NCBI GenBank assembly: GCA_902760345.1
Contig: CACWFY010000005.1
Coordinates: 16,198-80,197 of the forward strand
Length of the DNA stretch: 64,000 nucleotides
Source: an uncultured Bacteroidales bacterium
Lineage (GTDB): Bacteria > Bacteroidota > Bacteroidia > Bacteroidales > Bacteroidaceae
Direction: 5' to 3'
Below, piece by piece: positions 1 to 8,248 of this stretch (the stretch's first letter is position 1; each line of letters starts with the position of its first letter). The notes beneath the pieces are model-generated. The model was given only the letters and a program-made list of their open reading frames with translations. It did no database searches and was not told the DNA's origin. The position numbers were made by a program, and so were the translations under genes.

Positions 1-45
1 GGTTGCCAGCCTGCCTGTACGCAGAGTGTGGCGGGTTTCAGTTGT

Positions 46-2055
46 TTACTCATTGTCGGTGTATTTTGTTATAAATTCGTCTTCTGAGATGATGGGGATA
101 CCCAGCTGTTGGGCTTTCTTGTTTTTGCCTGAGGTCGAAGTGACGTCGTTGTTGATGAGGAACGACGTGCTGCCGCTGACGGCTGAGGCCACCTTGCCGC
201 CCTGTTGCTCGATATAGGCCTTGAGTTCGTTACGGTTCTTGTAGTGGTTGACGTCGCCCGTGATGACGAAGGTGAGGCCCTGACAACGGTCGCCCGACGG
301 TGTCAGGTCGATAGCCTTGATGGTGAGTTCCTCTTTCAGCTTGCGGTAGCGGGCCAGATTGCGGGCATTGCGAAACCAAAGCACGAACTGTGCTGATTTC
401 TCCGGGCCTATGCCGTTGACATGGGCAAACACCTCTTGCGGCTCGGCCTGTGTGGCGAAGAGGTCTTCCCCTTGCTTGATAGCCTCGTTGACCAAATTGT
501 CCAGCGAATAAGTCGAGAGCAGGCGCTTGCAGACATCAAGACCGCACAGCGGAATGTTCAGGGCATAGAGCAATCGGTGAGCCTCTACGTTACGGCTATT
601 GTCAATAGAACGCATGATGTTGGCGGCAGACTTCTCGCCAAAACCCTCCATGCGTGAGAGGTCGAGGATGTGCTGGCGCAGATGGTAGATGTCGGCATAC
701 TCGCTGACCCATCCGAGATTGATGAACTTCGACAGCGTCTGTTCAGAAATGCCGTCGATGTTCATACCCTCTTTGCTGACGAAGCGTGCAAACTTGCGCA
801 GCTGCTTGGCCGGACAGTCGGCATTGGTACAGCGAAGCGTCTTCGTACCACTGGCCTCGCTGATAGCGATTTCCGTAGGAGCGTGACAGGCAGGACACTG
901 GTCAGGGATGGAGAACGTACCAACAGAGGTGTTAACGCTGATGACCTTGGGAATAATCTTGTTTGCCTTGATGACGCTGAGGTGCGTGCCAGGTCCTCCG
1001 ATGCCTAAGCGCTCGCATTCGCTGATGTTGCACAGCGAGGCACGTTTGACGGTAGTGCCCTCCAGTTCGACGGGTTCGAAGATGGCGACAGGCGAAATGG
1101 TGCTGGCCGCACACGACCACTCAATCTCCTTCAGCGTGGTTTCGGCCGACTCGTCCTGCCACTTGAAAGCCAGTCCGGCACGTGTGGCATGATGGCCCGT
1201 CACACTTCCTGTCTGGGCATAGTCCGTATCGTCGTAACAGACCACCAGTCCGTCGACGGGGAAGGGGTTCTTCTTTGAAGTTACTTCTTCCGTAAAGGCG
1301 TTGACAACGCTTTCAACGGAACTATCGTCAGGCAGTTCTACCAGACGGCGTTCTACCGTCGAAAAGCCCTGACGGTCGAGCCAGTCCATGCGGTCGCCCC
1401 AGGATGGCAGTTCTTCTTCGGTATATACTAAGGTAAAAGGAATCCAGCGGATGTGGCGCTGGCGCACCTCGTCGACATCCTTCAGCGTCAGCGAGCCTGA
1501 GGCCAGATTGCGCGGATTGGCATAGTCGCCACCACTCTCCATGAGGAAGCGCTCGAAATCGTCGTAGCTGATGACGGCCTCGCCGCGGATGACCGTATGG
1601 CCTGTTGCCTGTATCTTCGTCGGAATCCCCTCGATAGCCTGTGCCAGATGGGTGATGTTGGTGCCGATATGGCCGTTGCCACGGGTGACCACCTTCGTCA
1701 AACGCCCTCCGTCGTAGGTCACTACGAGTGTCAGTCCGTCAAGTTTCCACGAAATCCAGATAGGACGTTGCTCGGCCCATTTCACCAGTTCGGCAGTCTG
1801 TTTGGTCTTGGCCAGTGAGAGGGCAGCGAATTCATGCTCCTCCTTCTGACCAGCCACGTTGTCTTCCGAGACCTTTTGCGTTGGCGAGTCAGGCAACGTC
1901 GTTCCCGTTGCCTGTTCCAGTCGGCGCAGTTCGTCAAAGCGTGCGTCCCACTCGTAGTCTGTCATGCGTTCAGCCTGTCCGTTGTAGTAGGCCTCAGAGG
2001 CCTCGTTCAGTTCGCGGATGAGCTGTTGCATCCTTAGTATGCTGTTGTCCGTCAT
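46..2055 (-). CDS. ligA: NAD-dependent DNA ligase, divergent LigA
   Basis: It seals nicks in duplex DNA using NAD+. At 669 residues it is full length. The adenylation domain has the nucleotide-binding lysine in KLDG at residues 104-107, a VRGEAVISYDDF motif and RAGLAFKW. These are followed by an OB fold, a four-cysteine zinc site (CPAC...CTNADC, about residues 400-435), helix-hairpin-helix repeats (GMNIDGISEQTL, GFGEKSA) and a C-terminal BRCT domain (about 590-669). The N-terminal Ia region and the sequence around the lysine (WISWKLDG rather than the common ELKIDG) differ from typical housekeeping LigA, so this may be an accessory paralogue. A -7 box lies on the - strand at 2082-2089, divergent from the next gene. 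Family is certain; housekeeping versus second copy is not. Confidence 0.93.
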   Translation of the reverse strand: MTDNSILRMQQLIRELNEASEAYYNGQAERMTDYEWDARFDELRRLEQATGTTLPDSPTQKVSEDNVAGQKEEHEFAALSLAKTKQTAELVKWAEQRPIWISWKLDGLTLVVTYDGGRLTKVVTRGNGHIGTNITHLAQAIEGIPTKIQATGHTVIRGEAVISYDDFERFLMESGGDYANPRNLASGSLTLKDVDEVRQRHIRWIPFTLVYTEEELPSWGDRMDWLDRQGFSTVERRLVELPDDSSVESVVNAFTEEVTSKKNPFPVDGLVVCYDDTDYAQTGSVTGHHATRAGLAFKWQDESAETTLKEIEWSCAASTISPVAIFEPVELEGTTVKRASLCNISECERLGIGGPGTHLSVIKANKIIPKVISVNTSVGTFSIPDQCPACHAPTEIAISEASGTKTLRCTNADCPAKQLRKFARFVSKEGMNIDGISEQTLSKFINLGWVSEYADIYHLRQHILDLSRMEGFGEKSAANIMRSIDNSRNVEAHRLLYALNIPLCGLDVCKRLLSTYSLDNLVNEAIKQGEDLFATQAEPQEVFAHVNGIGPEKSAQFVLWFRNARNLARYRKLKEELTIKAIDLTPSGDRCQGLTFVITGDVNHYKNRNELKAYIEQQGGKVASAVSGSTSFLINNDVTSTSGKNKKAQQLGIPIISEDEFITKYTDNE

Positions 2056-2081
2056 AGGTCAGTTCGTCACTTTTGCGCACG

Positions 2082-2089
2082 CAAAGGTA
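2082..2089 (-). promoter_or_regulatory. -7 element (TACCTTTG) for ligA
   Basis: A perfect match to the Bacteroidetes -7 consensus TAnnTTTG on the - strand, 27 bp upstream of the ligA start codon. No clear TTTG -33 box was found. Confidence 0.6.
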
Positions 2090-2130
2090 CAAATAAATCT
2101 ATGAATACAGGCGAAATAAGTGATAAAAAA

Positions 2131-2162
2131 TTTGGAAGTAGTCGATTTATTCACTAATTTTG
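2131..2162 (+). promoter_or_regulatory. Promoter for the nucleotidyltransferase gene
   Basis: A -33 TTTG at 2131-2134 and a -7 TAATTTTG at 2155-2162 are separated by 20 bp, the spacing expected for Bacteroidetes housekeeping promoters. The start codon follows at 2193. Confidence 0.7.
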
Positions 2163-2192
2163 CAGAAAATAATATAATCATACTACTAACTG

Positions 2193-3164
2193 ATGGACAA
2201 GCTGTTTTTTGAATTATTACAGGTTTCCGCTGGTCAAAAAGACTGTCTGGACTATGGCCCGTCGTACCAACAATGGCAGGAACTGTACCGTATGGCCCGC
2301 GAACACGAGTTGACGGGTGTGTGCTACCGCGGTGTGGAGCGCCTGTTTGACTATGGCCTGCGAGCCCCCCAAGACCTGATTATCGACTGGATGGCTGATG
2401 CTGAGGCCATCAAGTCGTCGCATGCCCAGTTGAAGAAGCGCAGTCAGAAATTGCAAGAGAAACTTTTGGAGCGCGGCATCCGTTCGTCTATTCTCCGCGG
2501 ACAAGGCGGTTCGGCCTTCTATCGTGAGGAGTTGCAGGAATTGTATCAGACTGATGGCTTGGATGTACTTTTGGACTGTAGTAAGGAACGTGCCGTGAAG
2601 TTTGTACGATTGACGGGACAGACGCATGTGTCGCCGGCTTACTGTCGTCTACCGCTGGCCGTCTGGGATCTGGTTGATGTGATGCTGTACTACAAGTTAG
2701 GCATAGTTCGTAATCGTCTGAAGACGAGGCGTCTGCGTAAGTTCTTCAAACAAAACCGTGAACTGCTTTTTGCAAGAGAAGGTGAGCTAACATTGCCCAC
2801 CGTTACGATGAGTGTCTTCTGTGTGTTGCTGTACACCATGCAGCGCTTCCTTTACGAAGGCATGAGTATGCGTCAGGTGTTCGACTACTACTTTGTACTA
2901 CAAAAAGCTGAGGGCCATTTTGAGCCGTTCAAGAATGACGTCACCATAGGACAAGTGTTGAAGGAGTGCGGTATGCAGCGCTTTGCTCAGGGACTGATGT
3001 GGGTGTTGCAGGAGACCATGGATTTGTCTCAAGCCTATATGCCCTGCGAACCGTTAGAGCAGGAGGGAAAGTTCCTGCTACAAGAAATCATGGCTCGCCA
3101 GCATAGTCGCCTGCACCTGTTGTTGCACTATCCGGTAGATACGCTTTGGGGATTGATGGGGTGA
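2193..3164 (+). CDS. Nucleotidyltransferase family protein (PF14907-like)
   Basis: A 323-residue protein resembling the uncharacterised PF14907 nucleotidyltransferases common in Bacteroidales, which often sit near surface-polysaccharide or peptide-modification genes. A glycine-serine turn (RGQGGSAFY) followed by DGLDVLLD is consistent with the degenerate nucleotidyltransferase core, near residues 100-130. The rest is mostly helical with many aromatic residues. No signal peptide or membrane segment is evident, so it is probably cytoplasmic. It is a single-gene unit with its own promoter, convergent with hisB and only 6 bp from it. The substrate cannot be told from sequence. Confidence 0.7.
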   Translation: MDKLFFELLQVSAGQKDCLDYGPSYQQWQELYRMAREHELTGVCYRGVERLFDYGLRAPQDLIIDWMADAEAIKSSHAQLKKRSQKLQEKLLERGIRSSILRGQGGSAFYREELQELYQTDGLDVLLDCSKERAVKFVRLTGQTHVSPAYCRLPLAVWDLVDVMLYYKLGIVRNRLKTRRLRKFFKQNRELLFAREGELTLPTVTMSVFCVLLYTMQRFLYEGMSMRQVFDYYFVLQKAEGHFEPFKNDVTIGQVLKECGMQRFAQGLMWVLQETMDLSQAYMPCEPLEQEGKFLLQEIMARQHSRLHLLLHYPVDTLWGLMG

Positions 3165-3170
3165 GTCTTA

Positions 3171-4229
3171 CTACAACACCCCTTTGGTAGATGGCAGTTC
3201 GTAGTGGTAGATGTCGCGACGTACTGCCATTTTTAGTGCGCGTGCCAACGCCTTGAAGATACCCTCTATCTTGTGGTGCTCGTTCTCGCCCTCGGCCTTG
3301 ATGTTGAGGTTCATCTTTGCAGCGTCACTCAGACTCTTGAAGAAATGCAGGAACATCTCCGTCGGCATTTCGCCAATCTTTTCGCGCTTGAACTTAGCGT
3401 CCCACACCAGCCAGGGGCGTCCGCCAAAGTCGAGACAGACAGAGCACAGGCAGTCATCCATAGGCAAACTGTAACCATAGCGCTCAATGCCGCGCTTGTC
3501 GCCTAATGCCTTCAGCAGACATTCGCCCAGCGCCAGAGCGGTATCCTCAATGGTGTGGTGCTCGTCGACGTACAAGTCGCCCTTCGTGTGTACCGTCAAG
3601 TCTATCATGCCGTGCTTGCCAATCTGTTCCAGCATGTGGTCGAAGAAACCCAGTCCTGTGTCAATGTCGCAGCGGCCGTTGCCGTCCAGGTCGACCTTCA
3701 CCAGAATGTCTGTCTCCTTGGTGGTGCGCTGTACCTCAGCCGTACGCTGTCCGCCATAGGCAATAGCTGCCACCTTGTCCCAGTCGCCCACCTGCAGGAA
3801 GCCGCAGCCGATGTTTTCGGCAAACAGGCGGTCCGTCTCGCGGTCGCCAATGACGTAGCTTCCCTTGATGTCGTAAGCAGGGTCGTTCATGTATTTCTCC
3901 ACTAGTCCTGTGTTGGGCTTACGTGTCGGGGCGTTGTCTTCAGGGAAGTGCGGGTCAATGAGGATATCGTCGAACTCTACACCTTCACCTTTCAGCGTGT
4001 CAAGTATGAAGTTGTGAACGGGCCAGAAGGTGTCTTCAGGAAAAGCGTCGGTGCCCAGTCCATCTTGGTTGCTGACCATCACAAACTCATAGTCGGTATG
4101 CTGTCGCAGGAATGCTAGGCTCGAGATGGCGCGGGGTACAAACTGCAGTTTCTCAAAGGCGTCAATCTGTTCGTCCGAAGGTTCACGGATGATGGTGCCG
4201 TCACGGTCGATAAAAAGTATCTTCTTCAT
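3171..4229 (-). CDS. hisB: Bifunctional HisB: histidinol-phosphatase and imidazoleglycerol-phosphate dehydratase
   Basis: It carries out two non-consecutive steps of histidine synthesis. The N-terminal half (residues 1 to about 165) is a HAD phosphatase with the DRDGT nucleophile motif near residue 9 and [14 protein letters not shown]. The C-terminal half (about 170-352) is imidazoleglycerol-phosphate dehydratase, with [14 protein letters not shown] and the metal-binding [14 protein letters not shown]. At 352 residues both domains are complete. No other his genes are adjacent. The start codon overlaps the stop of the upstream membrane-protein gene as TAATG, so the two are probably translationally coupled. 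Confidence 0.95.
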   Translation of the reverse strand: MKKILFIDRDGTIIREPSDEQIDAFEKLQFVPRAISSLAFLRQHTDYEFVMVSNQDGLGTDAFPEDTFWPVHNFILDTLKGEGVEFDDILIDPHFPEDNAPTRKPNTGLVEKYMNDPAYDIKGSYVIGDRETDRLFAENIGCGFLQVGDWDKVAAIAYGGQRTAEVQRTTKETDILVKVDLDGNGRCDIDTGLGFFDHMLEQIGKHGMIDLTVHTKGDLYVDEHHTIEDTALALGECLLKALGDKRGIERYGYSLPMDDCLCSVCLDFGGRPWLVWDAKFKREKIGEMPTEMFLHFFKSLSDAAKMNLNIKAEGENEHHKIEGIFKALARALKMAVRRDIYHYELPSTKGVL

Positions 4230-4828
4230 TATTGTAAGTTTAGTTTTTGTTGTTCACGTTCACGCTGACGCACCTCAGCCGATCCCCATGCGTAGTAGCC
4301 TGTATAGATGATGTACAGGCGGATGGACAGTTGTAGCAGGGTAGTGACAAACCATACCGCCACCATCAGGTAGGGCATGTACGACGGCATCCCTGAAGGA
4401 TCGCCTATCATAGTGCTACTGGTCGACTCCCATTGTGCGAAGACCAGTACGATGAGTGGCAGGCTGACCAGCAGACATACAGGCAGTAGGGCAATCCATC
4501 CTCCTATGGCAATGCCCGTCAGTAGCAGCCAATGGCGTTTGCCTTTTTGGAAGATGCTGCGCAAAGGGCGTTGCGTCAGTTGGCGTGCCACCATCACCCA
4601 TAGCAGCAGTTCAAGTACCAGTGCGGCTATGGCCAGTGGAATCATAAAGTAGAAGTCGTAGGCTAACAGCAAACCTGTGGCTGCCAGTACAATGGCAGGT
4701 AGCAGGAAGAATAGCCAGCAGCGCTTCATAATGCTGAAAAATGTGGCGTTATATCGTCTGAATGCTGTGGCAAGAATGCTACGGCTGCTACGTGCTTTCA
4801 GGAGTATATCTGTCTCTTGATTTTTCAT
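4229..4828 (-). CDS. Membrane protein of unknown function
   Basis: About 199 residues with four hydrophobic segments: two near residues 35-80, one around the ...[20 protein letters not shown] region, and one near the C terminus. The N terminus is short and polar and the C terminus is charged (RQREREQQK). I do not recognise the family. The start at 4828 (MKNQETD) is preferred because the only promoter-like element, TACCTTTG on the - strand at 4848-4855, lies too close for the in-frame ATG at 4858. It shares a TAATG junction with hisB, so the two form a two-gene operon, although a histidine-related role is not implied. Confidence 0.75.
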   Translation of the reverse strand: MKNQETDILLKARSSRSILATAFRRYNATFFSIMKRCWLFFLLPAIVLAATGLLLAYDFYFMIPLAIAALVLELLLWVMVARQLTQRPLRSIFQKGKRHWLLLTGIAIGGWIALLPVCLLVSLPLIVLVFAQWESTSSTMIGDPSGMPSYMPYLMVAVWFVTTLLQLSIRLYIIYTGYYAWGSAEVRQREREQQKLNLQ

Positions 4829-4847
4829 GTCTTTACGGTTTTGGCTG

Positions 4848-4855
4848 CAAAGGTA
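4848..4855 (-). promoter_or_regulatory. -7 element for the membrane protein-hisB operon
   Basis: TACCTTTG on the - strand, 20 bp before the preferred ATG at 4828. It rules out the longer reading from 4858. Confidence 0.6.
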
Positions 4856-4900
4856 CAAAATTAAATGATAAATGAGGAACGATAAATGAGAAATATTTCG

Positions 4901-4908
4901 TACCTTTG
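4901..4908 (+). promoter_or_regulatory. -7 element for the Gfo/Idh gene; nearly leaderless
   Basis: TACCTTTG on the + strand ends 10 bp before the ATG at 4919, so the transcript would begin only a few bases before the start codon. The in-frame ATG at 4886 lies upstream of the promoter and cannot be used from it. Two near-identical 14-bp units (GATAAATGAG plus 4) precede it at 4867-4894. Confidence 0.6.
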
Positions 4909-4918
4909 CAATCGATAT

Positions 4919-5902
4919 ATGAAAAAGTTACAATGGGGCTTCATCGGATGTGGTGAGGTGACAGAGAAAAAAAGCGGTCCGGCTTTCTCGGAAGTCGAGG
5001 GGTCGAGCGTGGTCGCTGTGATGAGCCGACAGGAGCGCAAGGCGCGTAGCTATGCTGAGCGTCATGATATTCCCAAGTGGTATACCGACGCCCAGGAGTT
5101 GATAGACGACCCCGACGTGAATGCGGTCTACATCGCTACGCCACCGTCGAGTCATGCCACCTTCGCTATTATGGCCATGAAGGCCGGCAAGCCTGTCTAT
5201 GTAGAAAAACCGCTGGCCGCCTCGTATGAGGACTGTGCCCGCATTAACCGCATTAGCGAAGAGACTGGGGTGCCCTGCTTTGTGGCTTATTATCGTCGCT
5301 ATCTGCCTTATTTCCAGAAGGTGAAAGACATCATCCAGAATGGTTCGATTGGTAAAGTCATCAATGTGCAGGTACGCTTTGCCGTACCACCACGCGAGTT
5401 GGACTATAACAATGCTGCTGAATTACCTTGGCGCTTGCAGCCTGATATTGCGGGAGGCGGCTATTTCTATGACTTAGCTCCTCATCAGTTGGATTTGTTG
5501 CAAGATGTCTTTGGCGTGATTCTGGAAGCCCGCGGCATCCGTGCCAACAGGGGAGGGCTCTATAAGGCTGAAGATTCTGTGAGTGCTTGCTTTGAGTTTG
5601 AAAGTGGACTGCCTGCCAGTGGGTCGTGGTGTTTTGTCGCACACGAATCGGCAAGGGAGGATCGCATCCATATCATAGGCGACAAGGGGTCGCTCAGTTT
5701 CTCAGTTTTCGACTATAAGCCTATTCATTTGATTACCAGTGAAGGTGAACAAATGCTGACCGTACCTAATCCTCCCTACGTACAGTACCCGCTAATTAAG
5801 AATGTTTGTGAACATTTGCAAGGCATAGGAATCTGTGAGTGTACCAGCGTATCCGCGACGCCCGTCAACTGGGTGTTAGACCGTATCTTAGGAAAGTTCT
5901 GA
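4919..5902 (+). CDS. Gfo/Idh/MocA family NAD(P)-dependent oxidoreductase
   Basis: 327 residues. The N-terminal Rossmann fold begins GFIGCGEVTEKKSGP (about residues 6-20); the family signature VEKPLA holds the catalytic lysine near residue 93; and the C-terminal alpha/beta domain is typical of glucose-fructose oxidoreductase and inositol dehydrogenase relatives. Such enzymes oxidise or epimerise sugars or cyclitols, but the substrate is not predictable here. No signal peptide is seen, so it is cytoplasmic. The start at 4919 is set by the -7 element at 4901-4908. It heads a close-packed run with the DUF4421, DUF1460, DUF1232 and FAD genes, with a 3-bp gap to the next start. Confidence 0.88.
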   Translation: MKKLQWGFIGCGEVTEKKSGPAFSEVEGSSVVAVMSRQERKARSYAERHDIPKWYTDAQELIDDPDVNAVYIATPPSSHATFAIMAMKAGKPVYVEKPLAASYEDCARINRISEETGVPCFVAYYRRYLPYFQKVKDIIQNGSIGKVINVQVRFAVPPRELDYNNAAELPWRLQPDIAGGGYFYDLAPHQLDLLQDVFGVILEARGIRANRGGLYKAEDSVSACFEFESGLPASGSWCFVAHESAREDRIHIIGDKGSLSFSVFDYKPIHLITSEGEQMLTVPNPPYVQYPLIKNVCEHLQGIGICECTSVSATPVNWVLDRILGKF

Positions 5903-5905
5903 ACG

Positions 5906-6997
5906 ATGAGAAAAGGGTGGTTGCTTGTTCTGTTACTGGTTAGTATAAGTGTCGTGGCAGGTGATTCCATACAGGTGGAAAAGGCCCAGCAGGAACAGAG
6001 CTGGCTGCAACGTACTATCAGTGGATTTACTCGTATCGACGAGAACTACGTTGAACCGCAGCACTATGACTGGTCGGTAATGCTGCAGGCTACCCACACC
6101 TATGACTACTACAGGCTGAGCACGTCAGGCGACAACAAACAGTCAGTGAGGTTTTCACCCACACCCAACTTCAAGGTTGGCCCGTATTTCGGATGGCGCT
6201 GGGCGTTTCTGGGTTATACGTTCGACCTGAAGAATATCGATGTGGACAGCAAGTCGTTGAAGCAGGAGATTGACTTCAGTTTCTATAGCGCACAGATTGG
6301 TGCCGACTTCTACTATCGTCGGACGGGTAGTGACTACCATATCAGTGACGTGAAGATAAGTAATGTTGATACGAGCGTGTTAGAGGGTGAGGCCTTCGAC
6401 GGTATTAGTGTGGGTATTACAGGCCTGAACGTTTACTACATCTTCAACCACCAGCGCTTCTCCTATCCTGCGGCATTCAACCAGAGCACTCGCCAGAAGA
6501 TTAGTTGCGGCTCGTGGATGACGGGTTTGGGCTATACACGCAACAGCATAGAGTTCGACTATGACCGTCTGCAGAATATTGTTGACGAACGATTGTCAGA
6601 ACGGACTGTCAAACTGGATGAAGGTCTGAAGTTCAATAGCGTCAACTACTACAACATCAGTGTGTCGGCCGGCTATGCTTACAACTGGGTATTTGCGCCC
6701 TACTGGCTGTTGGCGTCAAGCCTTTCGCTGGCTCTGGCTTATAAAAAGACCCGCGGTATTTCTGAGGATGGCGACAAGCATGGCTTCGACTTCAATAACC
6801 TGAATATTGACGGCATTGGACGATTCGGCATAGTATATAACAACGACAGGTTCTATGCAGGTGCTTCGGCTATCGTGCGTGCCTACAACTACCGTAAATC
6901 GCGCTTCCAAGCCAACAATGTCTTTGGCAGCCTGAACATCTATGTGGGCTATAACTTCGGACTGAAGAAGGCATATAAACAAAAGAAAAAACCATGA
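5906..6997 (+). CDS. DUF4421 family outer-membrane protein
   Basis: 363 residues with an N-terminal signal peptide (MRKGWLLVLLLVSISVVAGDS). The body alternates short aromatic beta-strands and polar turns as in a beta-barrel, for example VGPYFGWRWAFLGYTFDLK and VNYYNISVSAGYAYNWVFAP. The segment YYIFNHQRFSYPAAFNQS matches a motif also present in the protein at 61417-62409, so the two are paralogues. The C terminus is basic and lysine-rich after the last strand. The family is found mainly in Bacteroidetes and its function is unknown. Its stop overlaps the next start by 4 bp (ATGA), indicating coupled translation. Confidence 0.8.
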   Translation: MRKGWLLVLLLVSISVVAGDSIQVEKAQQEQSWLQRTISGFTRIDENYVEPQHYDWSVMLQATHTYDYYRLSTSGDNKQSVRFSPTPNFKVGPYFGWRWAFLGYTFDLKNIDVDSKSLKQEIDFSFYSAQIGADFYYRRTGSDYHISDVKISNVDTSVLEGEAFDGISVGITGLNVYYIFNHQRFSYPAAFNQSTRQKISCGSWMTGLGYTRNSIEFDYDRLQNIVDERLSERTVKLDEGLKFNSVNYYNISVSAGYAYNWVFAPYWLLASSLSLALAYKKTRGISEDGDKHGFDFNNLNIDGIGRFGIVYNNDRFYAGASAIVRAYNYRKSRFQANNVFGSLNIYVGYNFGLKKAYKQKKKP

Positions 6998-7830
6998 GAC
7001 GAATACTGTTCTACCTATTGCTGATTGTGAGTGGTCAGTTGTCGGCACAGGTGACATACCAGCGTGCCGACAGCCTCGAGCTGTGCCAGCTATTGCAGCA
7101 GGCAACCCTTCAGCAGGATGTGCTGTCGCTAGCGCGTCACTTCTTAGGCAGACCCTATGTGCCCCATACCCTTGAGGTCAACGACCCTGAGCAGTTGGTG
7201 GTAAACACTCGCCAGTTGGACTGTACCACGCTGGTAGAGACAGTTACGGCTCTGACGCTCTGTGCCCGTCGCGGACAGCATACGTGGACTGACTATCTCA
7301 ACATGTTGCGTACGTTGCGCTATCGGCAGGGCAAGATCGATGACTACACATCGCGCCTGCATTATTTTACCGACTGGATTGACGACAACAGCGCCATGAA
7401 ATTCGTCTCAGAGATACAGCAGCCCCGTCCGCCATTCACTGCCGTCCAGCGTGTGGCTGTCGACTATATGAGTCAGCATCCGCAGTCCTATCGTGCGCTG
7501 AAGGAACACCCCAAGTTCGTATCTGTCATCAGTCAACAGGAGAAGGCGCTGACGGGGCGCAGTTACCGCTACATTCCCAAGCGTGCGGTCCGGAATACAC
7601 GTCTGCTGCGTCAGACTATCCACGATGGTGATATCATCGCCATCACATGCAATAAGAAGGGGCTCGACATTGCCCATTTGGGCTTTGCAGTGTGGCGTAA
7701 GGACGGTCTGCACCTGCTCAATGCATCGCAGTTGCACAAGAAAGTCGTCGAAGAGCCCATGACGCTCTACGCCTATCTGCAGAAACACCCGTCGCATATG
7801 GGCATCAGAGTGATAAGAATTAAGAATTAA
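6994..7830 (+). CDS. DUF1460 family, NlpC/P60-like amidase or peptidase
   Basis: 278 residues with a signal peptide (MRRILFYLLLIVSGQLSAQ), so it is exported. The motif RQLDCTTLVETVTAL contains the presumed catalytic cysteine near residue 76. A histidine lies in DIAHLGFAVW near residue 230, as in papain-like NlpC/P60 cell-wall amidases. DUF1460 proteins are described as N-acetylmuramoyl-L-alanine amidase-like and a role in peptidoglycan processing is probable. The last codons (ending IRIKN) fall in a short AAGAATT tandem repeat at 7815-7828. It overlaps the DUF4421 gene by 4 bp. Confidence 0.85.
   Translation: MRRILFYLLLIVSGQLSAQVTYQRADSLELCQLLQQATLQQDVLSLARHFLGRPYVPHTLEVNDPEQLVVNTRQLDCTTLVETVTALTLCARRGQHTWTDYLNMLRTLRYRQGKIDDYTSRLHYFTDWIDDNSAMKFVSEIQQPRPPFTAVQRVAVDYMSQHPQSYRALKEHPKFVSVISQQEKALTGRSYRYIPKRAVRNTRLLRQTIHDGDIIAITCNKKGLDIAHLGFAVWRKDGLHLLNASQLHKKVVEEPMTLYAYLQKHPSHMGIRVIRIKN
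7815..7828 (+). repeat. Short AAGAATT tandem repeat at the DUF1460 stop codon
   Basis: Two exact 7-bp units, followed by a partial copy near 7841. Read on the other strand the unit is CTTAATT, the same as the serC-serA spacer array at 13084-13111. Confidence 0.6.
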
Positions 7831-7855
7831 ATCATAAACATTAAGAATAGAGAAG

Positions 7856-8248
7856 ATGGAATTACCTGATTTTATGAACTATGGCAGCAAGTTCTCGCAG
7901 ACAGAGTTTGTTGAGAAGATAGCCCGCATAGCCAAACGGGCTGGTGCTAAACTGGTGTATGCCGCCCTGATACTATATTATACCCTGCAAAGCGACAAGA
8001 TCAGCGCCGCCAACAAAGCCATGATTATCGGCGCCTTGGGTTATATGATTAGTCCGCTTGACGTCATCCCCGATGCCATTCCCATTGCCGGTCTGACCGA
8101 CGACCTGGCTGTCCTGCTCTTTGTGCTGAAGAAAGTCTGGACGGACATCGACCCTGACATCCAGCAGAAGGCCAAGAATCGCCTGTCGAAATGGTTTGAT
8201 GCCGACGAGATAGAGGAAGTTAACGACCTCTTCAAAAACGAAGAATGA
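7856..8248 (+). CDS. DUF1232 (YkvA family) small membrane protein
   Basis: 130 residues. The C-terminal half holds the DUF1232 signature: KAMIIGALGYMISPLDVIPDAIP, then GLTDDLAVLLFVLKKVW, with one or two membrane-associated hydrophobic stretches around residues 58-95. The N-terminal part is amphipathic. The family is widespread and its role is unknown, although some members sit beside peptidoglycan or envelope genes, as here beside a DUF1460 amidase. Its stop overlaps the FAD oxidoreductase start by 4 bp (ATGA). Confidence 0.85.
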   Translation: MELPDFMNYGSKFSQTEFVEKIARIAKRAGAKLVYAALILYYTLQSDKISAANKAMIIGALGYMISPLDVIPDAIPIAGLTDDLAVLLFVLKKVWTDIDPDIQQKAKNRLSKWFDADEIEEVNDLFKNEE

